Part shown: positions 8,264 to 16,175 of the stretch, in pieces
Layout: every line of letters starts with the position of its first letter
Position numbering within the stretch: position 1 is the stretch's first letter
Source of the DNA: Paucibacter aquatile
GTDB lineage: Bacteria; Pseudomonadota; Gammaproteobacteria; Burkholderiales; Burkholderiaceae_C
Assembly (NCBI RefSeq): GCF_002885975.1
Contig: NZ_POSP01000003.1
Location: forward strand, 1,550,001 to 1,614,000
Direction: 5' to 3'
DNA: 64,000 nt
Made by a program: the position numbers and the translations under genes
Notes under the pieces: model-generated
Database searches by the model: none
What the model saw: only the letters and a program-made list of their open reading frames with translations
Told to the model about the DNA's origin: nothing

Positions 8264-9256
8264 TCAGTCGGCCTTGACCTGGGCCATCTTGATCACTTGA
8301 GCCCAGTGCAGGCGATCCGCACGCATCAGGTTCAACAAGCCCTCGGGTGCGGTCCCCTGCGCGCTGAAGTACAGCCCCAGCAGCTTGGCTCGAAAGGCAT
8401 CGCTGCGGCAGATGCGCAGCAGCTCGGCCGACAAGCGCTCGACGACGACGCTGGGCGTGCGTGCCGGCGCCAGCAAGGCCTGCCAGGAAATGGCCTCAAA
8501 GCCCGGATAACCCAGCTCCACCAAGGTAGGCAGATCGGCCAGTGCCGCCACCCGGCCCAGGCTGCTGACGGCCAGGGCCTTGAGCTTGCCAGCCCTCACC
8601 TGCGCCATGGCAAGACCTGGCACCATAAAGGCCGCCTGCAGTTCGCCGCTGAGCAGGGCGTTGGTGACCTGCGGGAAGCCGGCATAGGGCACATGGGTCA
8701 GAGCCAGGCCGGCGCGAGCCTTGAAGGACTCCATGGCCAGGTGCGAGGCACTGCCATTGCCGACGCTACCGTAGTTCCAGGCCACACCTTGCACACGGGC
8801 CTGACGGACAAACTCAGCGCAATCGCGCGCATTCACCCCACTGCCCAGCACCAGCACATTGGGCGAGCTGGCCACCAGGCCGATGGGCCGCAGATCACGC
8901 AGCGGGTCGTAGGGCAGCTTGGGGTTGAGCAAGGGCGCCGTCACCAGCGGCCCCTGGATGGTCAGCAGCAAGGTATAGCCATCGGGCGCCGCCTGGGCTG
9001 CCAGCGCCGTGCCGACATTGCCGCCGGCGCCCGGCCGGTTTTCGACCAGCACGGTTTGCCCCTGGGCGGCGGCCAGCGGCTCGGCCAGCCAGCGCGCCAC
9101 CAGATCGGGTGAGCTGCCGGCCGGAAAAGGCACGATCAGCTTGATCGGCCGTGCGGCTGGCCAGGCCGGCTCCGCGCGCAGCGGTGGCACCAGCCCCGAG
9201 GCGGCCAGCGCCAGCAGCAGACGACGAGAACCACAGTTCCGAGGCGCGGGCACCAT
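8264..9256 (-). CDS. Bug-family tripartite tricarboxylate transporter substrate-binding protein
   Basis: Periplasmic binding protein of the TctC/Bug family, which is greatly expanded in Burkholderiales. The 330 residues begin with a signal peptide (arginines at 11-12, then LLLALAASGLVPPLRAEP). The mature part has the family pattern PIKLIVPFPAGSSPDLVARW, the glycine-rich VENRPGAGGNVGTALAAQA and PDGYTLLLT. It starts two bases after the gpsA stop, so it is probably read with gpsA, although the functions are unrelated. No transporter membrane genes are nearby; the ligand is unknown. Confidence 0.9.
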   Translation of the reverse strand: MVPAPRNCGSRRLLLALAASGLVPPLRAEPAWPAARPIKLIVPFPAGSSPDLVARWLAEPLAAAQGQTVLVENRPGAGGNVGTALAAQAAPDGYTLLLTIQGPLVTAPLLNPKLPYDPLRDLRPIGLVASSPNVLVLGSGVNARDCAEFVRQARVQGVAWNYGSVGNGSASHLAMESFKARAGLALTHVPYAGFPQVTNALLSGELQAAFMVPGLAMAQVRAGKLKALAVSSLGRVAALADLPTLVELGYPGFEAISWQALLAPARTPSVVVERLSAELLRICRSDAFRAKLLGLYFSAQGTAPEGLLNLMRADRLHWAQVIKMAQVKAD

Positions 9257-9258
9257 GC

Positions 9259-10287
9259 TCAGTGCTCGGAACGGGCCTGACGCCCCATCAGCAGGTCCAC
9301 GGCATCGGCGGGGCTCAAACGCCCTTCCAGCACGGCCACCACGGCTTCGGTGATGGGCATGTCCACACCCTTGGCGCGGGCGCGCGCCAGCACCGTGGGC
9401 GCGCTGTACACCCCTTCGGCGACATGGCCCAGCTCGCGCAGGATCTGCGCCAGCGGCAGGCCATCGGCCAGCAAGAGGCCGACCCGGCGGTTGCGCGACA
9501 GATCGCCGGTGGCGGTCAGCACCAAATCGCCCATGCCCGACAAGCCCATGAAGGTCTCGCTGCGCGCACCCAGGGCCAGGCCCAGGCGCAGCATCTCGGC
9601 GAGGCCGCGGGTGATCAGGGCGGCGCGGGCATTGAGCCCCGGCGCATCGAGCAACTGCCCTTCTCGCTCGGCGCGCAGACGCAGACCATCGGCTGCGCCA
9701 ACGGCGATGGCCATCACATTCTTGACCGCACCGCCGACCTCGACGCCAACCGGGTCGGCCGAGGTGTAGACGCGCAGGCGTTCGCTGTGGAAGGCCGCCA
9801 CGGCCGCCTGTGCCAGGGCTTCATCCTCGCTGGCCGCCACCAGGGCGGTCGGCTGACCCGCCGCCACCTCTTGCGCAAAGCTGGGCCCCGAGAGAATGCC
9901 CACACGCAGGCGCGGCTGTACCGCGCGGGCGATCTCGTGCCCCAGCAGGCCGGTGCCGGCCTCGAAACCCTTGCACAACCAGAGCACACGCGCCCCGTCC
10001 GGCAAGGCCGCGAGCATGGCACGCAGGCCGGCCATGGGCGTGGCCACCACGATCAATCCGGGCTCGGCCGCCTCGCAGGCATGGGCCACGGCACGGGCGA
10101 GATCACCCTCGATCTGCAGGCCTTCGGGCAGCGGCGTGTCAGGCAAATAGGCGCGGTTGCGGCCCTCGGCCCGCATGGCGGCCACGGCCGACGCATCGCG
10201 GGCCCACAACACCACCTCGTGACGGGCCGCGGCCTGCACGGCCAAGGCCGTACCCCAGGCACCGGCTCCAAGAATGCTGATCTTCAT
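9259..10287 (-). CDS. gpsA: Glycerol-3-phosphate dehydrogenase [NAD(P)+]
   Basis: Reduces dihydroxyacetone phosphate to sn-glycerol 3-phosphate, the start of phospholipid synthesis. The 342 residues open with the Rossmann motif GAGAWGTALA (residues 7-16). WLCKGFEAGTG, the SGPSFAQEVAAGQPTA segment and the catalytic-lysine region KNVMAIAVGAADGLRL follow. It lies downstream of secB on the same strand, the grxC-secB-gpsA order known from many proteobacteria, here separated from secB by a terminator-like hairpin. Confidence 0.97.
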   Translation of the reverse strand: MKISILGAGAWGTALAVQAAARHEVVLWARDASAVAAMRAEGRNRAYLPDTPLPEGLQIEGDLARAVAHACEAAEPGLIVVATPMAGLRAMLAALPDGARVLWLCKGFEAGTGLLGHEIARAVQPRLRVGILSGPSFAQEVAAGQPTALVAASEDEALAQAAVAAFHSERLRVYTSADPVGVEVGGAVKNVMAIAVGAADGLRLRAEREGQLLDAPGLNARAALITRGLAEMLRLGLALGARSETFMGLSGMGDLVLTATGDLSRNRRVGLLLADGLPLAQILRELGHVAEGVYSAPTVLARARAKGVDMPITEAVVAVLEGRLSPADAVDLLMGRQARSEH

Positions 10288-10365
10288 GGCAGCAGCTTAA
10301 CCTTCAAAACAGGTACTCCGGCCCCGCTCTGCATGCGCCCGCGCAAACCGACGAAGCCCGAAATG

Positions 10366-10398
10366 CAAAACGCCCCGGCCGAACAACAGCGGGGGCGT
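10366..10398 (-). terminator. Rho-independent terminator after secB
   Basis: On the minus strand the stem ACGCCCC / GGGGCGT encloses a loop of about 15 bases and is followed by TTTTGC. It lies 47 bp past the secB stop and before gpsA, so gpsA may depend on read-through or on a promoter inside the remaining 80 bp. Confidence 0.65.
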
Positions 10399-10444
10399 GG
10401 CGCGCGGAGGCCGGCTTGCGCCGGTCTCCAGCAGACAGTCCATC

Positions 10445-10924
10445 TCAGTTCAGGGTCGGCGCGGCGGCAGCGTCGCCACCGTTGGCCGCTGCTTCGCGTG
10501 CGGCTTGCTGAGCTTCGAACATGGCTTGGAAGTTGACTTCGGTCAGCAGCACGGGCGGGAAGCCAGCGCGGGTGCAAACGTCAGACACCACAGCGCGCAA
10601 GTAGGGGTAAATCATCTGCGGGCAGACGATGCCCAGGATGCCTTCGGTCTGCTCTTGCGGCACATTTCGGATCTCGAAGATACCGGCTTGCTTGGCCTCG
10701 ATCAGGAACAGCGTCTTGTCGCCGACCTTGGTGGTCACGGTGGCCGTCACGGACACTTCGAAGATGCCATCCACCACCGGCTCAGCGGCCAGGGCCAGGT
10801 TGATGTCCACCTGGGGCTGGGTTTGTTCCAGCAGGATTTGCGGGGCGTTGGGTTGCTCCAGCGACAGATCCTTCAGGTACATGCGCTGAATCTGGAAGAC
10901 GGGGGTGTTGTTCTCTTCGGCCAT
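10445..10924 (-). CDS. secB: Protein-export chaperone SecB
   Basis: Cytosolic homotetrameric chaperone that keeps precursor proteins unfolded and hands them to SecA. The 159 residues carry the family features FQIQRMYLKDLSLEQPNAP near the N-terminus and the FLIEAKQAGIFEI region. The conserved C-terminal part includes CPQMIYPYLRAVVSDVCTRAGFPPVLL. The gene sits between grxC (upstream) and gpsA. A hairpin with a T run ends 10 bp before its ATG, see the separate entry. Confidence 0.97.
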   Translation of the reverse strand: MAEENNTPVFQIQRMYLKDLSLEQPNAPQILLEQTQPQVDINLALAAEPVVDGIFEVSVTATVTTKVGDKTLFLIEAKQAGIFEIRNVPQEQTEGILGIVCPQMIYPYLRAVVSDVCTRAGFPPVLLTEVNFQAMFEAQQAAREAAANGGDAAAAPTLN

Positions 10925-10935
10925 GATGGGGTTCC

Positions 10936-10973
10936 CAAAAAAGTAAAGGCCCGCCAGCTTCTTTGCTGCGGGC
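10936..10973 (-). terminator. Terminator-like hairpin immediately upstream of secB
   Basis: On the minus strand GCCCGCAGC pairs with GCTGGCGGGC (one bulged base) around the loop AAAGAA, then CTTTACTTTTTT. The T run ends only about a dozen bases before the secB start codon, so it lies where the ribosome site should be. It may end the rhodanese-grxC transcript with partial read-through, or act as an attenuator. No obvious promoter fits between it and secB. Confidence 0.65.
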
Positions 10974-11089
10974 AGCGGCGCTGATTATGGCGCAGCGAAT
11001 ATTTCAGTCTGTGGGGGTCTGCCCGCTCTTGAATTCGGGCCGGCGGACGCCAGGGGCGTTCAGCGCGCCCCCAGCCACCCGCTTCGGAA

Positions 11090-11353
11090 TCAGGCGCCTG
11101 CTTGCAACAAGGGCTGCAGGCCTCCGCGCTGGTCCAGCGCGATCAAATCATCGCAACCACCGACATGGGTCTCACCGATGAAGATCTGCGGCACGGTGCG
11201 GCGGCCGGTCAGCGCCATCATGGCATCGCGTTCGGCCGGGTTCAGGTCGATGCGGATTTCTTCGATCTGCTCGACGCCGCGCTGCTTCAGCAAGGCCTTG
11301 GCCCGCACGCAGAACGGGCAGACCTGGGTGGTGTACATCTTGACGTGGCTCAT
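11090..11353 (-). CDS. grxC: Glutaredoxin 3
   Basis: Small dithiol glutaredoxin that reduces disulfides and mixed glutathione disulfides. The 87 residues carry the CPFC active site at about positions 12-15 (TTQVCPFCVRAKALL). The TVP turn is in RRTVPQIFIGETHVGG, and CDD follows as part of the glutathione-binding site. It is read with the rhodanese-like gene upstream (44-bp gap) and precedes secB. Confidence 0.95.
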   Translation of the reverse strand: MSHVKMYTTQVCPFCVRAKALLKQRGVEQIEEIRIDLNPAERDAMMALTGRRTVPQIFIGETHVGGCDDLIALDQRGGLQPLLQAGA

Positions 11354-11397
11354 GGCCGACTCCTCAAAAACCAGGCGAGACAGGAAGCCGAGCCGAC

Positions 11398-11808
11398 TCA
11401 GGCGCTCTTCTCGATCGGCAGGCTGGCTTCGCGCCAGGCATTCAGCCCACCGGCCAGGGGCTGGGCTTTCTCATAGCCCAGCTTGCGCAGTTGGGCCGCC
11501 GCGCGGGCCGCGCGGGCGCCGCTCTGGCAGACCACAATCACCGGCAGGCTCTTGTTGCTGGGCAGGCCTTTGTGACCCTCCAGCGAAGCCAAAGGCACGT
11601 TGCGAGCGCCGGCGACATGGCCAGCCGCAAACTCGGCCGGCTCGCACACGTCGATCAAGACCGCCTTTTCGCGATTCATCAAACGCACCGCTTCGGCCGT
11701 GTTGACCGCAGCGCCCTGCGCGCCGCTCGCCAGCGTGGGCCAGAGCAAGAGGCCGCCCGAGGTCAACGCAGCCAAGACCAAAATCCAGTTGTCGAGCAAG
11801 AAGTTCAA
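11398..11808 (-). CDS. Membrane-anchored rhodanese-like protein (TTG start)
   Basis: A 136-residue protein with one N-terminal membrane helix (NWILVLAALTSGGLLLW) and a rhodanese domain. The domain has VLIDVCEPAEFAAGHVAGARN and the active-site cysteine in VIVVCQSGARA. It may handle sulfane sulfur or act as a redox partner; substrate unknown. No ATG exists in this frame between the upstream chemoreceptor gene and the helix. The start is therefore read as TTG at 11808, which gives exactly the expected helix-first N-terminus. It heads the run with grxC. Confidence 0.85.
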   Translation of the reverse strand: MNFLLDNWILVLAALTSGGLLLWPTLASGAQGAAVNTAEAVRLMNREKAVLIDVCEPAEFAAGHVAGARNVPLASLEGHKGLPSNKSLPVIVVCQSGARAARAAAQLRKLGYEKAQPLAGGLNAWREASLPIEKSA

Positions 11809-11850
11809 AGGGCAGCGGCCGTGAGGCGTCCGTGAAAGAGTGGAGGCGGG

Positions 11851-11856
11851 ATTATA
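11851..11856 (-). promoter_or_regulatory. Consensus -10 hexamer TATAAT upstream of the rhodanese-grxC run
   Basis: The minus strand reads CTTTCTATAATCCC. The hexamer is a perfect -10 and would start transcription about 35 bp before the TTG start of the rhodanese gene. The -35 region (CTGCTT at 17-bp spacing) is a poor match. The hexamer overlaps the T-rich tail of the hairpin at 11860-11888. Confidence 0.5.
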
Positions 11857-11888
11857 GAAAGCCCGCCGGTGCAAAGCAGCGGCGGGCT
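11852..11888 (-). terminator. Terminator-like hairpin after the chemoreceptor gene
   Basis: A 9-bp perfect stem, AGCCCGCCG / CGGCGGGCT, is followed on the minus strand by TTTCTATAAT. It lies 54 bp past the stop of the chemoreceptor gene. The T-rich tail is short and also forms the -10 hexamer of the next run. Confidence 0.6.
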
Positions 11889-11941
11889 GGAAGAAGGCCC
11901 TGGCACACCAGGGCTGTGCGCTCGGAGCGCGAGATTCGCGG

Positions 11942-13456
11942 TCAGCGCAGCTTGAAAGTGGCCACAGCCGCCTGCAAGGCCTGGGCTTGCTGCTCCAGGC
12001 TGCTGGCGGCGGCAGCGGCCTCCTCGACCAGTGCCGCATTCTGCTGCGTCATCTGATCGAGCTGCACCACCGACTGGTTGACCAGACCGATGCCCTGACT
12101 TTGTTCGCCGGAGGCCGCAGTCACCTCACCGATGATGTCCGACACCCGCTGCACACTGGCCACGATCTCGGTCATGGTGGCACCGGCGTCGCGCACCAGG
12201 CGGCTGCCCGACTCGACACGATCGACGCTGGCGCCGATCAAGGACTTGATCTCCTTGGCCGCTTCGGCCGAGCGCTGCGCCAGGGAGCGCACTTCGCTGG
12301 CCACCACGGCAAAACCGCGGCCCTGCTCGCCCGCACGCGCCGCCTCGACGGCAGCATTCAGCGCCAGGATGTTGGTCTGGAAGGCGATGCCATCGATCAC
12401 GCCGATGATGTCGTTGATCTTCTTGGAGCTGGTGTTGATCTCTTCCATGGTCGAGACCACCTGAGCCACCACCTCGCCACCCTTGCGCGCCACGGTCGCG
12501 GCCGAACCAGCCAGTTGATTGGCCTGGGCTGCCGCTTCGGCGCTCTGACGCACGGTGTCGGTCAGGGTCTGCATATTGCCGGAGGTCTGCTCCAACGAAG
12601 TGGCCTGCTTCTCGGTCCGCACCGACAAGTCATGGTTGCCGACCGCGATTTCGCGTGAGGCCACCGACATGGAATCGGTGCCCATGCGCACATCACTGAC
12701 GATGGCGGCCAGGCCTTGCGACATGGCGCGCACCGCATCCAGCAAGCTGCCTTCTGCGCCAGGTGCCACGTGAATGTCCTGGGACAGATCGCCATCGGCC
12801 ATCTGACGCATCACATCGCGAGCGTATTCAGGCTCACCACCCAGCTGACGCCAGACGCTGCCGATCACCAGGAAGGATCCAACTCCCAGTGCCACCACCA
12901 CAACCAAACCGCTGATCAGGATGGCGAAGAGACTGGCGGACACGCCACCTTCGGCCTTGTGCAGGCCGCTCTCGAAACCTTCGCTGGCATCGACACGAGC
13001 CGCCTTGACCTCGGCATCCAGGGTCTTGAGCGCGGCCTGCATCTTGGGAATCGCACCGGCTTGATCGCCTTGCTTGATACCAAGGAACAGCTCGGCCGTG
13101 TCCACCGAAGCCGCAAAGTAAGCATCAAAGCCCGACTTCAGCTTGGCGGCGGTATCCCCCTTGCCTTCGATCTTGGCGATGGCTTCCAGCAGCTTGCGAA
13201 TGCTGCTGGCGCGCTCCTTCGCTTCATCCAGACGCTTCTTCTCGCCCTCGGCCACGGCACTTTGAATGGTGGCGCCCAATGCTTCCAGCTGGGCGGCCAG
13301 TTGCGTGGTGGCGTCCACATAGGGATAGTGAACTTGACCTACGGCGTTGATGGCCGAGGAGGTGCGAGCCGAGAAGCCCCACACCACGGCAATGCCAATG
13401 GCAAAGATCAACGCTGCAAACACAGGCAAGAGCCAGATTCTGGTCTTTACATTCAT
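11942..13456 (-). CDS. Methyl-accepting chemotaxis protein
   Basis: Transmembrane chemoreceptor of 504 residues. An N-terminal helix (about 7-29), a periplasmic helical domain of about 155 residues and a second helix (about 187-210) are followed by a HAMP segment. The cytoplasmic signalling domain has the conserved tip IDGIAFQTNILALNAAVEAA. The periplasmic part, rich in Ala/Lys heptads, looks like a four-helix-bundle sensor; the ligand is unknown. No che genes are nearby, so it is an isolated receptor. It precedes the rhodanese-grxC run and follows the porin and binding-protein pair on the same strand. Confidence 0.94.
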   Translation of the reverse strand: MNVKTRIWLLPVFAALIFAIGIAVVWGFSARTSSAINAVGQVHYPYVDATTQLAAQLEALGATIQSAVAEGEKKRLDEAKERASSIRKLLEAIAKIEGKGDTAAKLKSGFDAYFAASVDTAELFLGIKQGDQAGAIPKMQAALKTLDAEVKAARVDASEGFESGLHKAEGGVSASLFAILISGLVVVVALGVGSFLVIGSVWRQLGGEPEYARDVMRQMADGDLSQDIHVAPGAEGSLLDAVRAMSQGLAAIVSDVRMGTDSMSVASREIAVGNHDLSVRTEKQATSLEQTSGNMQTLTDTVRQSAEAAAQANQLAGSAATVARKGGEVVAQVVSTMEEINTSSKKINDIIGVIDGIAFQTNILALNAAVEAARAGEQGRGFAVVASEVRSLAQRSAEAAKEIKSLIGASVDRVESGSRLVRDAGATMTEIVASVQRVSDIIGEVTAASGEQSQGIGLVNQSVVQLDQMTQQNAALVEEAAAAASSLEQQAQALQAAVATFKLR

Positions 13457-13513
13457 TCGAACCTCCAGTGCTGATGCGCCGCGCCCGACGGCGCATCCAG
13501 GTTGAGCGTTGGA

Positions 13514-13966
13514 TCAGTCTACGCTCAGGACCACCTTGACGCTGCCGTCCACGGCAGATTTCTCGATGTAGCCGATGGCATCGGGATTGGCCGCCACGAA
13601 CTTCTTGACTTCGGCCGCCGAAGCCAGCTCTTTAGGCGGCGTGGCCTTGCCTGAAAAGACCAGGCGTGACCACGCGGCCTTGACCTGCGGGCCTTGCTTG
13701 CCGGTCACCTTGCTGTAGAACTGGTCGCGCACGGGCGAACCGTCTGGCAGATCGGTGGCTGCAGCCGCCGCACCGCTGGGCAGCACATTGGACTTGCCCA
13801 GGAAGATGGTGGCCACTTGATCGGCCGTCATGCTGGCCGTCGGGCTCTTGCTGTTGACGATCACTGCCACCTGAGCTTGTGCAGCCAGGGCCGAGAAACC
13901 CAAAGCCATGCCGAAAGCCAGACGCAGAGCGCGCGAGTTCAGAGAGATCAGATGCTTGCGATTCAT
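13514..13966 (-). CDS. Small PstS-like periplasmic binding protein
   Basis: A 150-residue secreted protein starting at the ATG at 13966, with a signal peptide (LAFGMALGFSALAAQAQ). The mature part resembles one lobe of phosphate-type substrate-binding proteins: MTADQVATIFLGKSNVLPSG, SPVRDQFYSKVTGK, then DAIGYIEKSAVDGSVKV. Full PstS proteins are about twice as long, so it is a short relative without an associated permease. It starts 14 bp after the stop of the porin-like gene, so they are probably one operon. Whether it binds phosphate is not known. Confidence 0.8.
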   Translation of the reverse strand: MNRKHLISLNSRALRLAFGMALGFSALAAQAQVAVIVNSKSPTASMTADQVATIFLGKSNVLPSGAAAAATDLPDGSPVRDQFYSKVTGKQGPQVKAAWSRLVFSGKATPPKELASAAEVKKFVAANPDAIGYIEKSAVDGSVKVVLSVD

Positions 13967-13980
13967 GTCAGGCCTCCGTC

Positions 13981-15213
13981 TCAAAACACGGTGTCCACAG
14001 CGATGCTGTAGACATTGACATTGCCGACCACGGTGCCGTTGACAGGCACCAGGAACAGACCTTGAGTCTTGGGCTGGATGCGTTCGTACTGCGCCTTGAT
14101 CGCGATATTGCGGTAGGCGTCCCAACGCAGGCCCAAGCCGGTGGTTTTCTGGTCGGTGGCTTGTCCGGCCAGCACCAGGCTGACGCCCCCCTTCAGCTGG
14201 GCCAGCCCAGGCGTTGGTGCCGGGATGTCGTTGACAGCGTTGGCGTCCGCCACCTTGAGCTTGGACAAGGTCAGGTAGGGCGTGAACTTGCCGAATCGGT
14301 GGCCCAAGGTGAAGTACCAGCCGTTGGTGTCAGAGACATAAGAGTCGGTGCGGCGCTGGGTGTACTCGAAATTGGCCAACCAGTCGCCTTGGTCATAACT
14401 GGCGCCGATGCCGGTGAATGTGGCCGTCTTGTTCGTACCATCCAGCTCGTTGCCCAGAGCAGCAAAGCGCGGGCTCAACGCGGCCAGTTGCGGGTTGCGC
14501 AGACCGGCCACGATGGTGGCCAGAGTCGTGCTGTGCGCCGTCAGCTTGCTGCTGACATGGCCGACGCGCAGGGTCACGCCGCCTTCCAGCTCAGCGCTGG
14601 CGTTGACGCCCAAGACCTTGTCCAGCTCCACCTTGACGCCGGTGACATAGGACGAGGATTTGCCTCCGTAGAGTTGCGCCGTCACGGTGGCCGAGCCCAG
14701 CGAAGTTTGGTAGCTGACATCGGCACCGTCGAAATGGCTGACCGGCACCTGACCGTAGACATCCTGCGGCGGACGCAGCCAGGTGTTGGCGTAGCCCACA
14801 TCACGGAAATCCGAAACCGCGAAGAACGGGCCGCCCATGCGGCCCAGGCGCAGGGCCAGATTCGGCGAGACCTGGGCCTTGACGAAGGCCCACTCCAGGC
14901 CCGGCGTGAACTTGCCCTTGCCGTCCTGCTTGGTCAGCACCTGCACGGTGCCCGAGAACATGGCGTTGGCGCGGGCTGTGACCTGCAAGCCTAACTTGCT
15001 GTCGACTTCGCCGGTGACCGAGGTGTCGGCGCCGCGCGGCTGGCTGTAGAGGGCGTACTTGCCGGTGTCCGAGCTGGACTTGACCAGACCCAAGGTGCCA
15101 AAACCGGAAAAGGAAAACGCAGAATCGCCGGCCGCTTGGGCTTGGGCGCCACCGGCCAGTGTGAGCAAGGCCAGGGCCACTGGCGTCAGGAACACAGCAG
15201 TTCCAATTCTCAT
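13981..15213 (-). CDS. Porin-like outer-membrane beta-barrel protein
   Basis: A 410-residue protein from the ATG at 15213, with a signal peptide (LALLTLAGGAQAQA) and alternating polar/apolar strands ending in a C-terminal aromatic (SIAVDTVF), as in beta-barrels. The pattern FSFSGFGTLGLVKSS at the mature N-terminus and many GLRW/AYRN-like strand turns fit a porin. Family assignment beyond this is uncertain. The small binding protein follows by 14 bp, which suggests a joint role in solute capture. A strong AGGAG ribosome site precedes the start. It diverges from gpmA across 191 bp. Confidence 0.75.
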   Translation of the reverse strand: MRIGTAVFLTPVALALLTLAGGAQAQAAGDSAFSFSGFGTLGLVKSSSDTGKYALYSQPRGADTSVTGEVDSKLGLQVTARANAMFSGTVQVLTKQDGKGKFTPGLEWAFVKAQVSPNLALRLGRMGGPFFAVSDFRDVGYANTWLRPPQDVYGQVPVSHFDGADVSYQTSLGSATVTAQLYGGKSSSYVTGVKVELDKVLGVNASAELEGGVTLRVGHVSSKLTAHSTTLATIVAGLRNPQLAALSPRFAALGNELDGTNKTATFTGIGASYDQGDWLANFEYTQRRTDSYVSDTNGWYFTLGHRFGKFTPYLTLSKLKVADANAVNDIPAPTPGLAQLKGGVSLVLAGQATDQKTTGLGLRWDAYRNIAIKAQYERIQPKTQGLFLVPVNGTVVGNVNVYSIAVDTVF

Positions 15214-15404
15214 GAATGTCTCCTTTATGAACAGCAAAAAACAGGCGTGCCGCACAAATGTGCGCCCAACGCCCAACTCTGTACAGACGTTGTCGGCCCC
15301 GACGCCACAGACTTGAGTACGAATCGCAAGCAAGCGTGAAGCATGACTTGCGATAGCGGGCCCGTAGAATCCAAGCAGCCCAAATTGGGCGGCCCTATCA
15401 AGCA

Positions 15405-16154
15405 ATGTCCATGTACAAACTCGTGCTCATTCGCCATGGCGAATCCACCTGGAACCTCGAAAACCGTTTCACCGGCTGGACCGATGTTGACCTGACCCCC
15501 ACCGGTGTGGAGCAGGCCAAACAGGCCGGGCGCTTGATCAAGGATGCAGGCCTTGACTTTGACGTGGCTTACACCTCGATGCTCAAGCGTGCGGTTTGGA
15601 CGCTTTGGCATTGTTTGGATCAAATGGACCGCACCTGGTTGCCGGTCGTCCACAGCTGGCGCCTGAACGAGCGCCATTACGGCTCGCTGCAAGGTCTGAA
15701 CAAGGCCGATATCGCCAAGCAGTACGGTGACGAACAGCTGCTGGTCTGGCGCCGCAGCTACGACACCCCGCCGCCGGCCATGGAACCCAGCGACCCGCGC
15801 AGCGAGCGCGGCGATCTGCGCTACGCCAAGATGGACCCCGAGGACATTCCGCTGACCGAGTGCCTGAAAGACACGGTGGCCCGCGTCCTGCCCTTCTGGG
15901 AAGGCAGCGTGGCTCCGGCCATCAAGCTGGGCAAGCGCGTGGTGATCGCCGCCCACGGCAACAGCATCCGTGCCCTGGTCAAGTACCTGGACGGCATTGG
16001 CGACAACGACATCGTTGGCGTCAACATCCCCAACGGCATCCCCTTGGTCTATGAGCTCGATGCCGATCTCAAGCCGATCAAGAGCTACTACCTCGGCGAC
16101 GCCGAAGCCGCGGCCAAGGCAGCGGCCGCCGTGGCCAGCCAGGGCAAGGCCTGA
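15405..16154 (+). CDS. gpmA: 2,3-bisphosphoglycerate-dependent phosphoglycerate mutase
   Basis: Glycolytic/gluconeogenic enzyme interconverting 3- and 2-phosphoglycerate. The 249 residues contain the phosphohistidine motif LIRHGESTWNLENRFTGW, the substrate-binding ERHYGSLQGLNKADIAKQYG and the second catalytic histidine in AAHGNSIRALVKYL. Start is the ATG at 15405 or the one two codons later (MYKLVLIRHG). The 191-bp gap upstream has a possible -10 (TAGAAT, 15365-15370) and a 13-bp palindrome GCCCAAATTGGGC, but no good -35. Confidence 0.97.
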   Translation: MSMYKLVLIRHGESTWNLENRFTGWTDVDLTPTGVEQAKQAGRLIKDAGLDFDVAYTSMLKRAVWTLWHCLDQMDRTWLPVVHSWRLNERHYGSLQGLNKADIAKQYGDEQLLVWRRSYDTPPPAMEPSDPRSERGDLRYAKMDPEDIPLTECLKDTVARVLPFWEGSVAPAIKLGKRVVIAAHGNSIRALVKYLDGIGDNDIVGVNIPNGIPLVYELDADLKPIKSYYLGDAEAAAKAAAAVASQGKA

Positions 16155-16175
16155 CCCTCGGGGCCGCAGGGCCCC

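Noticed and set aside
16160..16175. GGGGCC-GCAG-GGCCCC hairpin between gpmA and the HD-GYP-like gene
   Set aside because: No T run on either strand and only 21 bp between stops; too weak to call a terminator.
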